Source: Clostridia bacterium (lineage in GTDB: Bacteria > Bacillota > Clostridia > Peptostreptococcales > Anaerovoracaceae). From it: 64,000 nt of DNA. The stretch's first letter is position 1, and each line of letters starts with the position of its first letter. The stretch is taken from contig JAILDT010000099.1 in assembly GCA_024689085.1 (NCBI GenBank), positions 1 through 64,000 on the forward strand, written 5' to 3'. Positions 17,560 to 26,607 of the stretch are shown piece by piece. The notes under the pieces were generated by a model. It worked only from the letters and a program-made list of their open reading frames with translations. It had not been told where the DNA came from and searched no databases. The position numbers and the translations under genes are program-made.

Positions 17560-20500
17560 TTATGCTGTCGGATCAGCCATTACAGGCAGTCTCTCCGCGA
17601 TGGCGTTCATCAGCGAGTCTGTGCAAGGCAGCTGATCTCCGAATACGTCGCTTTCAGCAGCAACCAGTTTCGGCTCAGCCGGCTTCAGCACGCCGCCGAG
17701 AACTTCGTCCAGTACAGCGTACTTGTACGCAGGTACGCAGTCGTCCATCTCATCTGAGATATCCTCTGTCGATTCCCATCCGCAGTCTTCTTCGAAGATG
17801 CCTGCAATCGCTGCAGCAACTTCCCAATTGGACAGTTCGATGTCTTCGTCGATGGCTGCGTAAACAGGCTGCAGACGGCGTTCTGTATTGGTGTAGGTTC
17901 CATCAGTCGAAGCAAAGCCTGTTCCCGGAATGACAACGTCTGCCTTTGCAGCAAGCGCTGTCATATGCGTATCGCATACTGCCAGGAATTCAAGAGCATC
18001 TCTGTCAACGTCGAACTCTTCACCGAAGACGAAGAGCGCTTTGAGTCCTGCAAGCTGTTCCGCACCTTCCGTGATGCCCAGATCTACGAGGCCCTGTGAA
18101 TTGTTCTTGGCCTTGACCTGCAGGATACCGTCACGCGGCGTTCCGATATGACCGGACAGAAGCGCGATATCTGCGATCAGGCGAGCCGTATCGACCGAAA
18201 CGAGATTCTGGTTGAATACGATCATGGCCTTCTTCGCACCCAGATACATGTCTGCGATCTCCTTCGCATCATCGGATACTGCAACACCTTCCAGGCTCTT
18301 TGCAAAGGCATCGAATCCTTCCAGATCAGCGCCCTTGCCGGCGTCTACGATTGCCTTTGCAATCTCCTTGAGGAATCCCAGATCATCTGCGTAGACTTCC
18401 TTGGTCACGTTGTTCAGATGCTGCGGGAAGTCTCCCGGATTGATGAGCGCCAGCTTCGCGCCAGCTTCTGTTGCCTGCTTCATCTTGATCTGGATGACCG
18501 GATTGTCAACAGCGTTGTAGCCGACCGCCAGGATGAAGTTGGTTGAAAGCAGTTCGTTGATGGTGTTCGGGGAAGCGTCCATTCCCAGAACATCCTTCAG
18601 GCCGCTTGCGCGGTTGTTTGCGCAGAATACCTTCGCGCCCATGGCTTCTGCCATGACCTTGATTGCGTAAGCTTCCTCGTTGGTGTATCTGTCTGACAGC
18701 GCTACACCGATTTCATCGAAGCTGTACTTGGCAGCTGTCGACTGCATCTTCTTCGCGATGAGTGTCAGCGCTTCATGATAGTCAGCCTCTCTGAATGTGT
18801 CGCCGTCCTTGATAAGCGGATCTTCCAGCTTATCTTCCAGAACTGCGCAGTCGAAGCCCCATTTGCCCTTGCCGCAGGCAAGACCCGCGTTGACGAGACC
18901 GTCCTTATCCGGGTTCGCCTTAACAAGGATGTCGCCGTAGGATTCGAGTTTCAGTGAGCAGCCGACGGAGCAGTACGAACAGGTCGTATCTGTTTCCACG
19001 GTATCAAGAGGAACTTCTTTGGCCATAGTGGTTCTCTCCTGGAGCGCGCCCGTCGGACAAACGCTGACGCACTGTCCGCAGGATACGCATCCTGACAGAG
19101 CCAGAGGCTTTTCGAGGTTCGGCTTGACAACAGTATCGAAACCTCTGTGTACGAGGCCCAGAGCGCCAACGCCCATAACCTCGTCGCATACTCTGACGCA
19201 AAGTCCGCAGAGGATGCACTTGTTCGGATCTCTGACGATGAACGGATGCTCGTCGTCATAATCGATGGTATTCTTGTCGCCTGCGAATCTGCACGGCTCT
19301 ACGTCGTACTGATGCGCCAGGTCGATGAGTTTGCACTCGAAGTAGTCATGGCAGCCGCACTCCAGACATCTGTTGGCTTCTGCTTCTGCTTCCTCAGGAG
19401 TGTAACCATCAGGAATAACTTCGGAGAAGTTGCCCTTTCTTTCCTCAGCGGACAGCTGCGGCATTTCAGGTCTGCACATCTTCTCTCTGTCTTCGAATGT
19501 CTTCTCAGTAATATCGTCTCTGGTGACGAAGTACGGTTTCTCATACTTCACAGTTTCGCCAGCCAGATAGAAATCGATGATTTCCGTCGCCTTCTTGGCG
19601 TCCGCGATGGCTTCTACCGCGATGGAAATCTTGTCATTTCCGCAGTCGCCGCCGGCGAATACGCCAGGGATGGAAGTCATGAATGTTTCCTTATCGTATG
19701 CGATTGCGCCCTTTCTGGTCTTGTCGCAGTCGAACAGCTGCGCGTCGACAGCCTGTCCGATCGCCAGGATGACGTTGTCCAGCTGGATCGTCTCGGTCTT
19801 GCCTTCGATTGGTACAGGACGTCTTCTGCCTGATTCGTCAGGTTCGCCCAGTTCCATGCACTGGAGGACGACTTCCTTGACGTGTCCGTTCTCATCCTTG
19901 ACAATCTCCAGTGGGTTGGTCAGGTTCTTGAAGATAACGCCTTCTTCCTCGGCTTCTTCGATTTCGACCATATCGGCAGGCATCTCGTCCTTGGTTCTTC
20001 TGTAGATGTTGTAAACTTCATCAGCGCCAAGTCTGACTGCCGTTCTGCAAGCGTCCATTGCGGTGTTTCCGCCGCCTACGATGGCAACCTTCTTGCCAAG
20101 TTCGATCGGCTCGTTCCTGACAACCTTACGCAGGAAATCGATGCCGCCGATGACGCCGTCAGCGTCCTCACCCGGACATCCTGTTCCTGTGGAGATCCAT
20201 GCGCCGATACCGAGCAGCACTGCATCGTATTCGTCGTAGATGGTCTCAAACGGAATATCCTCGCCGATCTTCGTGTTGGTCACGATCTCAGCACCCATCA
20301 TTTCGATGGTCGCGATTTCGTCATCCAGCACTTCCTTCGGAAGTCTGTATTCCGGAATGCCGTAGCGCAGCATACCGCCGGCCTTCGGCATGGATTCGAA
20401 TACAGTGACGTCATGTCCCATCTGTCTCAGGAAGTACGCTGCTGACAGACCCATCGGGCCGCCGCCGATGATGGCTACGCTCTTGCCTGTATCAGGGCCT

Positions 20501-21063
20501 ACCTCAGGAATGAAGCGGTCCAGATCGCCCAGATCCTGATCTGCGGCGAATCTCTTCAGCCACTGGATGGATACCGGTTCATCGATGAGACCGCGTCTGC
20601 ATTCCTCTTCGCAAGGATGCGGACAAACTCTGCCCAGTGAAGCCGGAAGAGGAATCTTGTCCTTGACCAGTTCCAGTGCTGCGCCGTACTCGCCGTTGGC
20701 GATGAGTCCAACGTAACCCTGGCAGTCAGTCTGTGCCGGACATGCCAGTACGCATGGAGGTCTGCAGTCGCCGGTGTGGTTGGAAAGCAGCAGTTCCAGG
20801 TTTGTCTTTCTGGACTCGATGACTCTCTCGGTATCTGTTCTTACGACCATTCCAGGAGCGATGACAGTTGCGCATGCTTTGCACAGCTTCGGATTGCCCT
20901 CCACCTCGCACATGCAGATACCGCATGCACCGTAGATTCTGGTTCTTTCATCGTAGCAGAGAGTAGGAATGAAGATATCATTTTCTCTGGCAACTTCCAG
21001 TATAGTCTGACCCGGAACTCCGGTGACTTCTTTGCCGTTAATGTTCAGTCTGAATTTATCCAT
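17560..21063 (-). CDS. 2Fe-2S/GltD-like FAD-NAD(P)/4Fe-4S/molybdopterin-oxidoreductase-like multidomain protein (StnC/NuoG-like)
   Basis: N-term 2Fe-2S (CYDERTRIYGACGICMCEVEG); GltD module (GKSVAIIGGGPMGLSAAYFLRQMGHDVTVFE, VAIVGGGNTAMDACRTAVRLGA); 4Fe-4S (CILCGLCVRVCDE, CVSCGQCVSVCPTGAL); Mo-4Fe4S domain (CSYCSVGC...ACGKG). ATG at 21063. Confidence 0.88.
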   Translation of the reverse strand: MDKFRLNINGKEVTGVPGQTILEVARENDIFIPTLCYDERTRIYGACGICMCEVEGNPKLCKACATVIAPGMVVRTDTERVIESRKTNLELLLSNHTGDCRPPCVLACPAQTDCQGYVGLIANGEYGAALELVKDKIPLPASLGRVCPHPCEEECRRGLIDEPVSIQWLKRFAADQDLGDLDRFIPEVGPDTGKSVAIIGGGPMGLSAAYFLRQMGHDVTVFESMPKAGGMLRYGIPEYRLPKEVLDDEIATIEMMGAEIVTNTKIGEDIPFETIYDEYDAVLLGIGAWISTGTGCPGEDADGVIGGIDFLRKVVRNEPIELGKKVAIVGGGNTAMDACRTAVRLGADEVYNIYRRTKDEMPADMVEIEEAEEEGVIFKNLTNPLEIVKDENGHVKEVVLQCMELGEPDESGRRRPVPIEGKTETIQLDNVILAIGQAVDAQLFDCDKTRKGAIAYDKETFMTSIPGVFAGGDCGNDKISIAVEAIADAKKATEIIDFYLAGETVKYEKPYFVTRDDITEKTFEDREKMCRPEMPQLSAEERKGNFSEVIPDGYTPEEAEAEANRCLECGCHDYFECKLIDLAHQYDVEPCRFAGDKNTIDYDDEHPFIVRDPNKCILCGLCVRVCDEVMGVGALGLVHRGFDTVVKPNLEKPLALSGCVSCGQCVSVCPTGALQERTTMAKEVPLDTVETDTTCSYCSVGCSLKLESYGDILVKANPDKDGLVNAGLACGKGKWGFDCAVLEDKLEDPLIKDGDTFREADYHEALTLIAKKMQSTAAKYSFDEIGVALSDRYTNEEAYAIKVMAEAMGAKVFCANNRASGLKDVLGMDASPNTINELLSTNFILAVGYNAVDNPVIQIKMKQATEAGAKLALINPGDFPQHLNNVTKEVYADDLGFLKEIAKAIVDAGKGADLEGFDAFAKSLEGVAVSDDAKEIADMYLGAKKAMIVFNQNLVSVDTARLIADIALLSGHIGTPRDGILQVKAKNNSQGLVDLGITEGAEQLAGLKALFVFGEEFDVDRDALEFLAVCDTHMTALAAKADVVIPGTGFASTDGTYTNTERRLQPVYAAIDEDIELSNWEVAAAIAGIFEEDCGWESTEDISDEMDDCVPAYKYAVLDEVLGGVLKPAEPKLVAAESDVFGDQLPCTDSLMNAIAERLPVMADPTA

Positions 21064-21080
21064 CGTCTTTCCCTCCTCTC

Positions 21081-22829
21081 TTATTCTTTCACAATTGCGC
21101 CGAACTTGCAGTGATCCATACACTTGCCGCACTTGATGCACTTGTCATGATCGATGACGTGGACTTCCTTGACCTTGCCGGAAATCGCATCCACCGGACA
21201 GTTTCTCGCGCAGAGCGTACAGCCTTTGCAGGCGTCGGTAATGTTATACGTGATGAGTGCCTTGCAGGATTTCGCAGTGCACTTGTGGTTGTAAATATGA
21301 TCCTCGTACTCGTTTCTGAAGTAACGGATCGTGGTCAGTACCGGGTTCGGAGCCGTCTGTCCGAGACCGCACATGGAACCGTCCTTGATCTTGTTGGCCA
21401 GTTCCTCGAGCAGTTCAATGTCGCCGTCCTTACCTTCGCCGTTTGTGATTCTCTCCAGGATCTCGAGCATCCTCTTGGTGCCGATTCTGCAGTAGTTGCA
21501 CTTGCCGCAGGACTCGTCACGGGTGAAGTTGAGGAAGTATCTCGCCATGTCGACCATGCAGGTGTCCTCGTCCATGACGATCATACCGCCGGATCCGACG
21601 ATGGCTCCGGTCTTGGTTATATCTTCATATGTAACAGGAGTGTCTACCAGACTTGCAGGAACGCATCCGCCGGAAGGTCCGCCCATCTGTACGGCCTTGA
21701 ACTCTTTATCGTTCTTGATGCCGCCGCCGATGCCGAAGATAACTTCTTTGATGGTCATGCCCATCGGAACCTCTACCAGGCCGCCCTTCTTGATTTTGCC
21801 GGCCAGTGCGAATACTTTGGTGCCTGCAGATTTCTCTGTACCGAATTGTGCGAACGCAGCGCCGCCATTGTAGATGATCCACGGTACGTTAGCAAATGTT
21901 TCAACGTTATTGATGTTGGTCGGCTTCTGCCAGTAGCCCTTGGCTGCCGGGAATGGCGGCTTCAGACGAGGCATGCCTCTTTCACCTTCCAGGGAAGCGA
22001 TCAGCGCAGTTTCCTCGCCGCATACGAATGCGCCGGCGCCTGCCTTGATTCTGATGTCAAAATCCCATCCGCTGTCGAAGATGTTCTTGCCGAGGAAGCC
22101 CTTTTCTCTCGCCTGTTCCATGGCGATCTCCAGTCTCTTGATGGCCAGCGGGTACTCAGCACGGCAGTAGATGATGCCTTCACAGGCTCCCATCGCGTAT
22201 CCGCCGATGATCATACCTTCCAGCAGTGAATGCGGGTCGCCTTCCAGAACGGAACGGTCCATGAATGCGCCCGGGTCGCCCTCGTCAGCGTTGCAGACCA
22301 TGTACTTCTCATTTCCAGGGCTTGCTTTCGCGGCGTTCCACTTGAACCATGTCGGGAATCCGGCGCCGCCTCTGCCTCTGAGACCTGAGATCTTGATCTC
22401 TTCAATGACATCTTCCGGTTTCATTTCCTTCAGGACTTTTTCGATGGCTTTGTATCCGCCTACGGCGATGTAGTCATTGATGTCCTCAGGATTGATGACA
22501 CCGCAGTTTCTCAGAACAACTCTCTGCTGTTTGATGATGAACTGCTTGTCTTCTTCTGAAATAGCATCTTCCGCGACCGGCTTGCCGCCCGCAAGGTGCT
22601 CTTCTACAATCTTTTCTACTTTGTCCGGCTGTACTTTGACGTATCTCGTCAGTTCGCCGTCGTCTTCGTAAACGTCAACGATCGGTTCGAGATAGCAAGT
22701 GCCGACACATCCTGTAACGGATACAGGAATATCGAGTCCCTTCGCCGCGATCTGCTTCTCCAGTTCTGCGGCAGTCTTTCTGGCACCAGTGGCGACACCA
22801 CAGCTGCCCTGTCCTACTACAACTCTCAT
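21081..22829 (-). CDS. NuoF/HydB-like NAD(P)H-oxidising flavoprotein with C-terminal 2x[4Fe-4S]
   Basis: GLRGRGGAGFPTWFKW, NADEGDPGAFMDRSVLEGDPH, CGEETALIASLEGERGMPRLKPPFPA, ESCGKCNYCRIGTKRM, CKGCTLCARNCPVDAI. Confidence 0.93.
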   Translation of the reverse strand: MRVVVGQGSCGVATGARKTAAELEKQIAAKGLDIPVSVTGCVGTCYLEPIVDVYEDDGELTRYVKVQPDKVEKIVEEHLAGGKPVAEDAISEEDKQFIIKQQRVVLRNCGVINPEDINDYIAVGGYKAIEKVLKEMKPEDVIEEIKISGLRGRGGAGFPTWFKWNAAKASPGNEKYMVCNADEGDPGAFMDRSVLEGDPHSLLEGMIIGGYAMGACEGIIYCRAEYPLAIKRLEIAMEQAREKGFLGKNIFDSGWDFDIRIKAGAGAFVCGEETALIASLEGERGMPRLKPPFPAAKGYWQKPTNINNVETFANVPWIIYNGGAAFAQFGTEKSAGTKVFALAGKIKKGGLVEVPMGMTIKEVIFGIGGGIKNDKEFKAVQMGGPSGGCVPASLVDTPVTYEDITKTGAIVGSGGMIVMDEDTCMVDMARYFLNFTRDESCGKCNYCRIGTKRMLEILERITNGEGKDGDIELLEELANKIKDGSMCGLGQTAPNPVLTTIRYFRNEYEDHIYNHKCTAKSCKALITYNITDACKGCTLCARNCPVDAISGKVKEVHVIDHDKCIKCGKCMDHCKFGAIVKE

Positions 22830-22840
22830 GCTGTCACCTC

Positions 22841-23359
22841 CTATGCTCTCGCACGGATCTCATCGAGGACTTCTCTGACTCTGTCCTTGGTGAGGTTACC
22901 GTACGTTTCGTCACCTTCCGCACTCTTGACCATCATAACAGGCGCCAGTGAGCAGCATCCGAGACACGCTACGTTGTTCAGCGTGAAAATACCGTCTTCT
23001 GTCGTTTCGCCGTCCTGAATATCAAGGTGCTCACAGATCGCTTCTTCGATCATATCCGCTCCGTTTACGTGGCATGCGGTGCCTTTGCAGAGCATGATCA
23101 GATACTTGCCGATCGGCTGAAGTCTGAACTGTGCGTAGAAGGTCGCTACACCGTAGATTTTGGCAGGTTTGATACCGGTGCATTCAGAAATGTAGTTGAT
23201 CGCGTCCAGGGAAAGATACCCGTAGATCTCCTGCGTTTTCTGAAGGATGGTAATCAGACTGCCTGGCACTTTCGCATACTGTTCAAGTGTCGGAGCCAGT
23301 TCTGTGAACTGAGCCGCTCTCTCACTTGCGCAGTTGCAGCTGCAAGCTTTTTCACTCAT
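22841..23359 (-). CDS. NuoE/HydC-like 2Fe-2S thioredoxin-fold subunit
   Basis: SLITILQKTQEIYGYLSLDAINYIS, GVATFYAQFRLQPIGKYLIMLCKGTACHVNGA, CLGCCSLAPVMM; ATG at 23359. Confidence 0.93.
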   Translation of the reverse strand: MSEKACSCNCASERAAQFTELAPTLEQYAKVPGSLITILQKTQEIYGYLSLDAINYISECTGIKPAKIYGVATFYAQFRLQPIGKYLIMLCKGTACHVNGADMIEEAICEHLDIQDGETTEDGIFTLNNVACLGCCSLAPVMMVKSAEGDETYGNLTKDRVREVLDEIRARA

Positions 23360-23421
23360 GATAGTTTTCCTCCTGTTTGTCACCATTTTTGTCCATTTGT
23401 AATGGAACAATTATTAATCAC

Positions 23422-23450
23422 ATTTTACCGCAGCGTCGTCTTGTATACAA
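23422..23450 (-). promoter_or_regulatory. Predicted promoter of the NuoE/F operon with palindrome TTGTATACAA over the -35
   Basis: TTGTAT-17 nt-TAAAAT on minus strand; TTGTATACAA palindrome at 23441..23450. Confidence 0.45.
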
Positions 23451-23506
23451 TATCCAAGATAACTAAAACAATGTCTTTTTTTATGAACATGTTTTAACGT
23501 GTACAT

Positions 23507-23558
23507 GAAAAAAGACTTTCTGCATGCTGATATTGTATCAACATAAAAACAGAAAGTC
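23507..23558 (-). terminator. Terminator of the aro operon
   Basis: GACTTTCTG...CAGAAAGTC then TTTTTT on minus strand; loop contains a nested TTGATA-CAA-TATCAG hairpin. Confidence 0.6.
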
Positions 23559-23602
23559 CACGCATATACATCATGTATACAATATATGATGTATCCGCTG
23601 CC

Positions 23603-24028
23603 TTACTTACCGGCGAGGTACAATATAGCCTCCCGGTACCCTTCGAAGCCTTTGCCTTTGATCGTCTTCGCCGCTGCCAGCGACACATAGGAAATCTTCC
23701 GGAACGACTCCCGGCTGTCCACGTCGGACAGATGCACTTCTACCGTCGGGATCCCCACCGCTTTCAGTGCGTCCAGGATGGCGACGCTTGTATGCGTATA
23801 GGCTGCCGGGTTGATCACGATGCCGTCCGCATCTCCGATTGCCTTCTGAATGCGGTCCACGATTTCCCCTTCGTGATTGGACTGATACACATCCCCTTCC
23901 ACACCGGCTTCGGCAAACGCCTCTTCAATAAAATTCACCAGATCGGCGTAGGTTTCTGTGCCGTAGATCTCCGGTTCTCTGATGCCGAGCAGATTGATGT
24001 TCGGTCCGTTGATGACAAGTATCTTCAT
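23603..24028 (-). CDS. aroQ: 3-dehydroquinate dehydratase, type II
   Basis: MKILVINGPNINLLGIREPEIYG, QSNHEGEIVDRIQKA, INPAAYTHTSVAILDAL, EVHLSDVDSRE. Confidence 0.96.
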   Translation of the reverse strand: MKILVINGPNINLLGIREPEIYGTETYADLVNFIEEAFAEAGVEGDVYQSNHEGEIVDRIQKAIGDADGIVINPAAYTHTSVAILDALKAVGIPTVEVHLSDVDSRESFRKISYVSLAAAKTIKGKGFEGYREAILYLAGK

Positions 24029-26607
24029 AATTCTTCTCCCGGGCCGGTCTTTGCCGCAACCCTGATATCGCTCCAGTTTTCATATCTGTCCCGGCGGCGT
24101 TCAAACAGGGCTTCTACGCCCTCGCGCTGCGAGACCGGCCTTCCGTCTGTCGCCAGTTTGTCGAGATCCCATTCCAGATACAACACAAGACTGTTCTCAA
24201 GCAAAGGCACCAGATTCTCTTCTCGTTCGACACAGCCGCCCCCTGCTGCAAAAACAATACCCGGGGCAGATCCGTCCGGCTGCGGTCCGCGCCGCATGAC
24301 CTGACGGATGACCTCTGTTTCAATGGCGCGGAACTGCGCCAGGCCTTCCACGTTGATGATGTCCTCGGGCGTCCTGCCGTAAATCTCATGGATCATCTCA
24401 TCACTGTCGATGAAATCCTTACCCGTGATTTCCGCGATTCTCTTCCCGACGGTCGTCTTGCCGCAGCCCGGCATGCCGATCAGGACGATGTTCTCCAGTT
24501 CCCACTTCAAACTGTCCGTGACATGCTGTGTCACCGCCTCCGTATCCATCTCAACACCCATAAATAGTTCGTATGCTTTCGCAGCCTGGGCTGCCAGCAT
24601 GTGGAAACCGCCAAACGCCGGGATGCCGGCTGCGCGGGCGTCCAGCATAAGCTTCGTTCTAATTGGATTGTATATAACATCGAAGACTGCTCTGCAATGC
24701 GGGAACTGCCGAATGTCGACTGCCGCCTCACCAGCGTGCGGGTACATGCCCACCGGCGTTGCGTTCACCAGAATCTGCGCATCAAAATGTCTGCGCAGAT
24801 TCTCGTAGTTATCTACGCCGTTTCTGGAAATCACAACAACCGGATCGGCGCCCAGATCTTCAAGCACCTTCACCACGGTCCCGGAAACTCCGCCGCTGCC
24901 AAGAACAATCGTCTTCGCTTTCTTCACGTCGATGCCCGACGCGAGCACCGTACTGCGGAATCCGTAGTAATCTGTATTATCGCCGAAGCAGGTTCCATCT
25001 TCGCGCTTCACGATCGTGTTCACGCTGCCGCATGCTTTTGCAGTATCAGATAGTTCACTGCAGTACTTCATCACGTCCCGCTTGTAAGGCATGGTGACGG
25101 TGATCCCTTTGAAGTTCCCTTCTCTGAAAAACCCGTCAAGTTCCTCCGGCTCGCGGTCGAAGAGACAGAACCCATAATCGCCGATCAGCCGGTGGATCTG
25201 CGGGGAATAGCTGTGTCCCAGATGTCTGCCGAGAAGGCCGTATTCCAGACCGCTTCCCTGCTGCATTCTGCGATCCGCCTGATATCGTCTGCTCTGTGCC
25301 ATCACAGCGTTCATCGTTTCCGTAATGTACGGCGCTTTTTCTCTGCTGCAAAGGCCTTCGATCGCACTGCGTTTCTCCTGCTCTCTTTCTGCGTTGTATA
25401 CAGGAATGCCTGCCTTTTCTTTGCACGCGGCGATGCTGTCCACTGTTTCAAATCTCTCTTCCAGCAGGTTCACGATCGCCGCATCGATGCTGTCGATCTG
25501 CTGCCTGTCAGCGTTCAGATCTGCCTGGACACGTTCTTCTAAAAGCATATCAAAGACTGCGATGGCGGCGGCGGCTTCGATGCATGGGACCGCCCGCGGC
25601 ACAATGCACGGATCGTGTCTGCCGCCGACTGTGATTTTCACCGGCTCCATCCCGGATAAATCCACACTGTCCTGCTCGATTCCGATGGAAGGCGTTGGTT
25701 TCATAGCCACGCGAAAGACAACCGGCATTCCCGTTGTCAGTCCGCCCAGAATACCGCCATGGTGATTCGTCACGGTCGTAACCTTGCCATCTTTGATCTC
25801 ATAGGCGTCGTTGTTCTCCGACCCCTTCATTCTGCTTACGTCGAAACCGTCGCCGAAGGCAATGCCCTTGACCGCGGGAACCGCGAAGACAGCCTGACTG
25901 ATTCTGCTCTCCATGCTGCCGAAGACCGGCTCTCCAATACCTGCGTTCAGTCCGGTGACCATGCATTCTACGGTGCCGCCAATGGAATCTCCCGCATCTC
26001 TGACGCCGGCGATGAGTTTCTTCATCCATTCGCCTTCCTCCGCGTCGATGACCGGGAAATCATCCCTCACGACAGCGTCCTCTGTCATCGCGGCGTCCTT
26101 CACGTCACCGATGGATCCGATATGTCCTTTGACGCCTACGCCCTGCTCCGCGAGCCACTGGATGCAAAGTCCTCCCGCAACGCACAGCGGCGCTGTCAGT
26201 CTGGCGCTGAAGGGACCGCCGCCCGGTTCTATCGCCCCATACTTCACCCAGGCCGGATAATCCGCATGACCCGGCCGCGGAATCGTGATTGTCCTTTCAT
26301 AATCCTGCGGACGGGCGTCGGTGTTGTCGATCACCGCTTCGATAACATCGCCGTTCGTTACGTATCTGCACGATTGTTCACCATCCGATTTCTTCTCAAC
26401 GCCGGACAGGAACCGCGGCACATCCGCTTCTCTTCTCGCTGTGGACCAGTCGTTTCGTCCAGGCGCACGCCGGTCAAGAAATGCCTGAAGCTTTTGCATA
26501 TCAAAAGAAAGCCCCGCGGGCACACCGCGCATCCGCACTCCGACGCACGGCCCGTGGGACGTTCCGAAAAGTTCAATCTTCAGTTTTTCTCCGAACACTG
26601 CTGTCAT
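24025..26607 (-). CDS. Four-domain shikimate enzyme: chorismate synthase - chorismate mutase (AroQ class) - shikimate dehydrogenase - shikimate kinase
   Basis: One 860-aa ORF: GTSHGPCVGVRMRGVPAG/RPGHADYPAWVKYG (AroC); RQQIDSIDAAIVNLLEERFETVDSIAACKEKAGIPVYNAEREQ (CM); LLGRHLGHSYSPQIHRLI/GITVTMPYK/VLGSGGVSGTVVKVLEDLGA (AroE); VLIGMPGCGKTTVGKRIAEITGKDFIDSDEMI (AroK). ATG at 26607 overlaps the aroF stop (TGATG). Confidence 0.93.
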   Translation of the reverse strand: MTAVFGEKLKIELFGTSHGPCVGVRMRGVPAGLSFDMQKLQAFLDRRAPGRNDWSTARREADVPRFLSGVEKKSDGEQSCRYVTNGDVIEAVIDNTDARPQDYERTITIPRPGHADYPAWVKYGAIEPGGGPFSARLTAPLCVAGGLCIQWLAEQGVGVKGHIGSIGDVKDAAMTEDAVVRDDFPVIDAEEGEWMKKLIAGVRDAGDSIGGTVECMVTGLNAGIGEPVFGSMESRISQAVFAVPAVKGIAFGDGFDVSRMKGSENNDAYEIKDGKVTTVTNHHGGILGGLTTGMPVVFRVAMKPTPSIGIEQDSVDLSGMEPVKITVGGRHDPCIVPRAVPCIEAAAAIAVFDMLLEERVQADLNADRQQIDSIDAAIVNLLEERFETVDSIAACKEKAGIPVYNAEREQEKRSAIEGLCSREKAPYITETMNAVMAQSRRYQADRRMQQGSGLEYGLLGRHLGHSYSPQIHRLIGDYGFCLFDREPEELDGFFREGNFKGITVTMPYKRDVMKYCSELSDTAKACGSVNTIVKREDGTCFGDNTDYYGFRSTVLASGIDVKKAKTIVLGSGGVSGTVVKVLEDLGADPVVVISRNGVDNYENLRRHFDAQILVNATPVGMYPHAGEAAVDIRQFPHCRAVFDVIYNPIRTKLMLDARAAGIPAFGGFHMLAAQAAKAYELFMGVEMDTEAVTQHVTDSLKWELENIVLIGMPGCGKTTVGKRIAEITGKDFIDSDEMIHEIYGRTPEDIINVEGLAQFRAIETEVIRQVMRRGPQPDGSAPGIVFAAGGGCVEREENLVPLLENSLVLYLEWDLDKLATDGRPVSQREGVEALFERRRDRYENWSDIRVAAKTGPGEEL

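Noticed and set aside
17560-21063. Selenocysteine or active formate dehydrogenase
   Set aside because: No in-frame TGA in the relevant position and the CAR(L/V)(U/C)H segment is missing
21111-22229. 372-aa plus-strand ORF
   Set aside because: Antisense to the NuoF-like gene; no recognisable protein motif
23530-23541. Third TTGTATACAA-like operator copy
   Set aside because: It lies in the loop of the aro operon terminator hairpin and is imperfect, so probably part of the RNA structure
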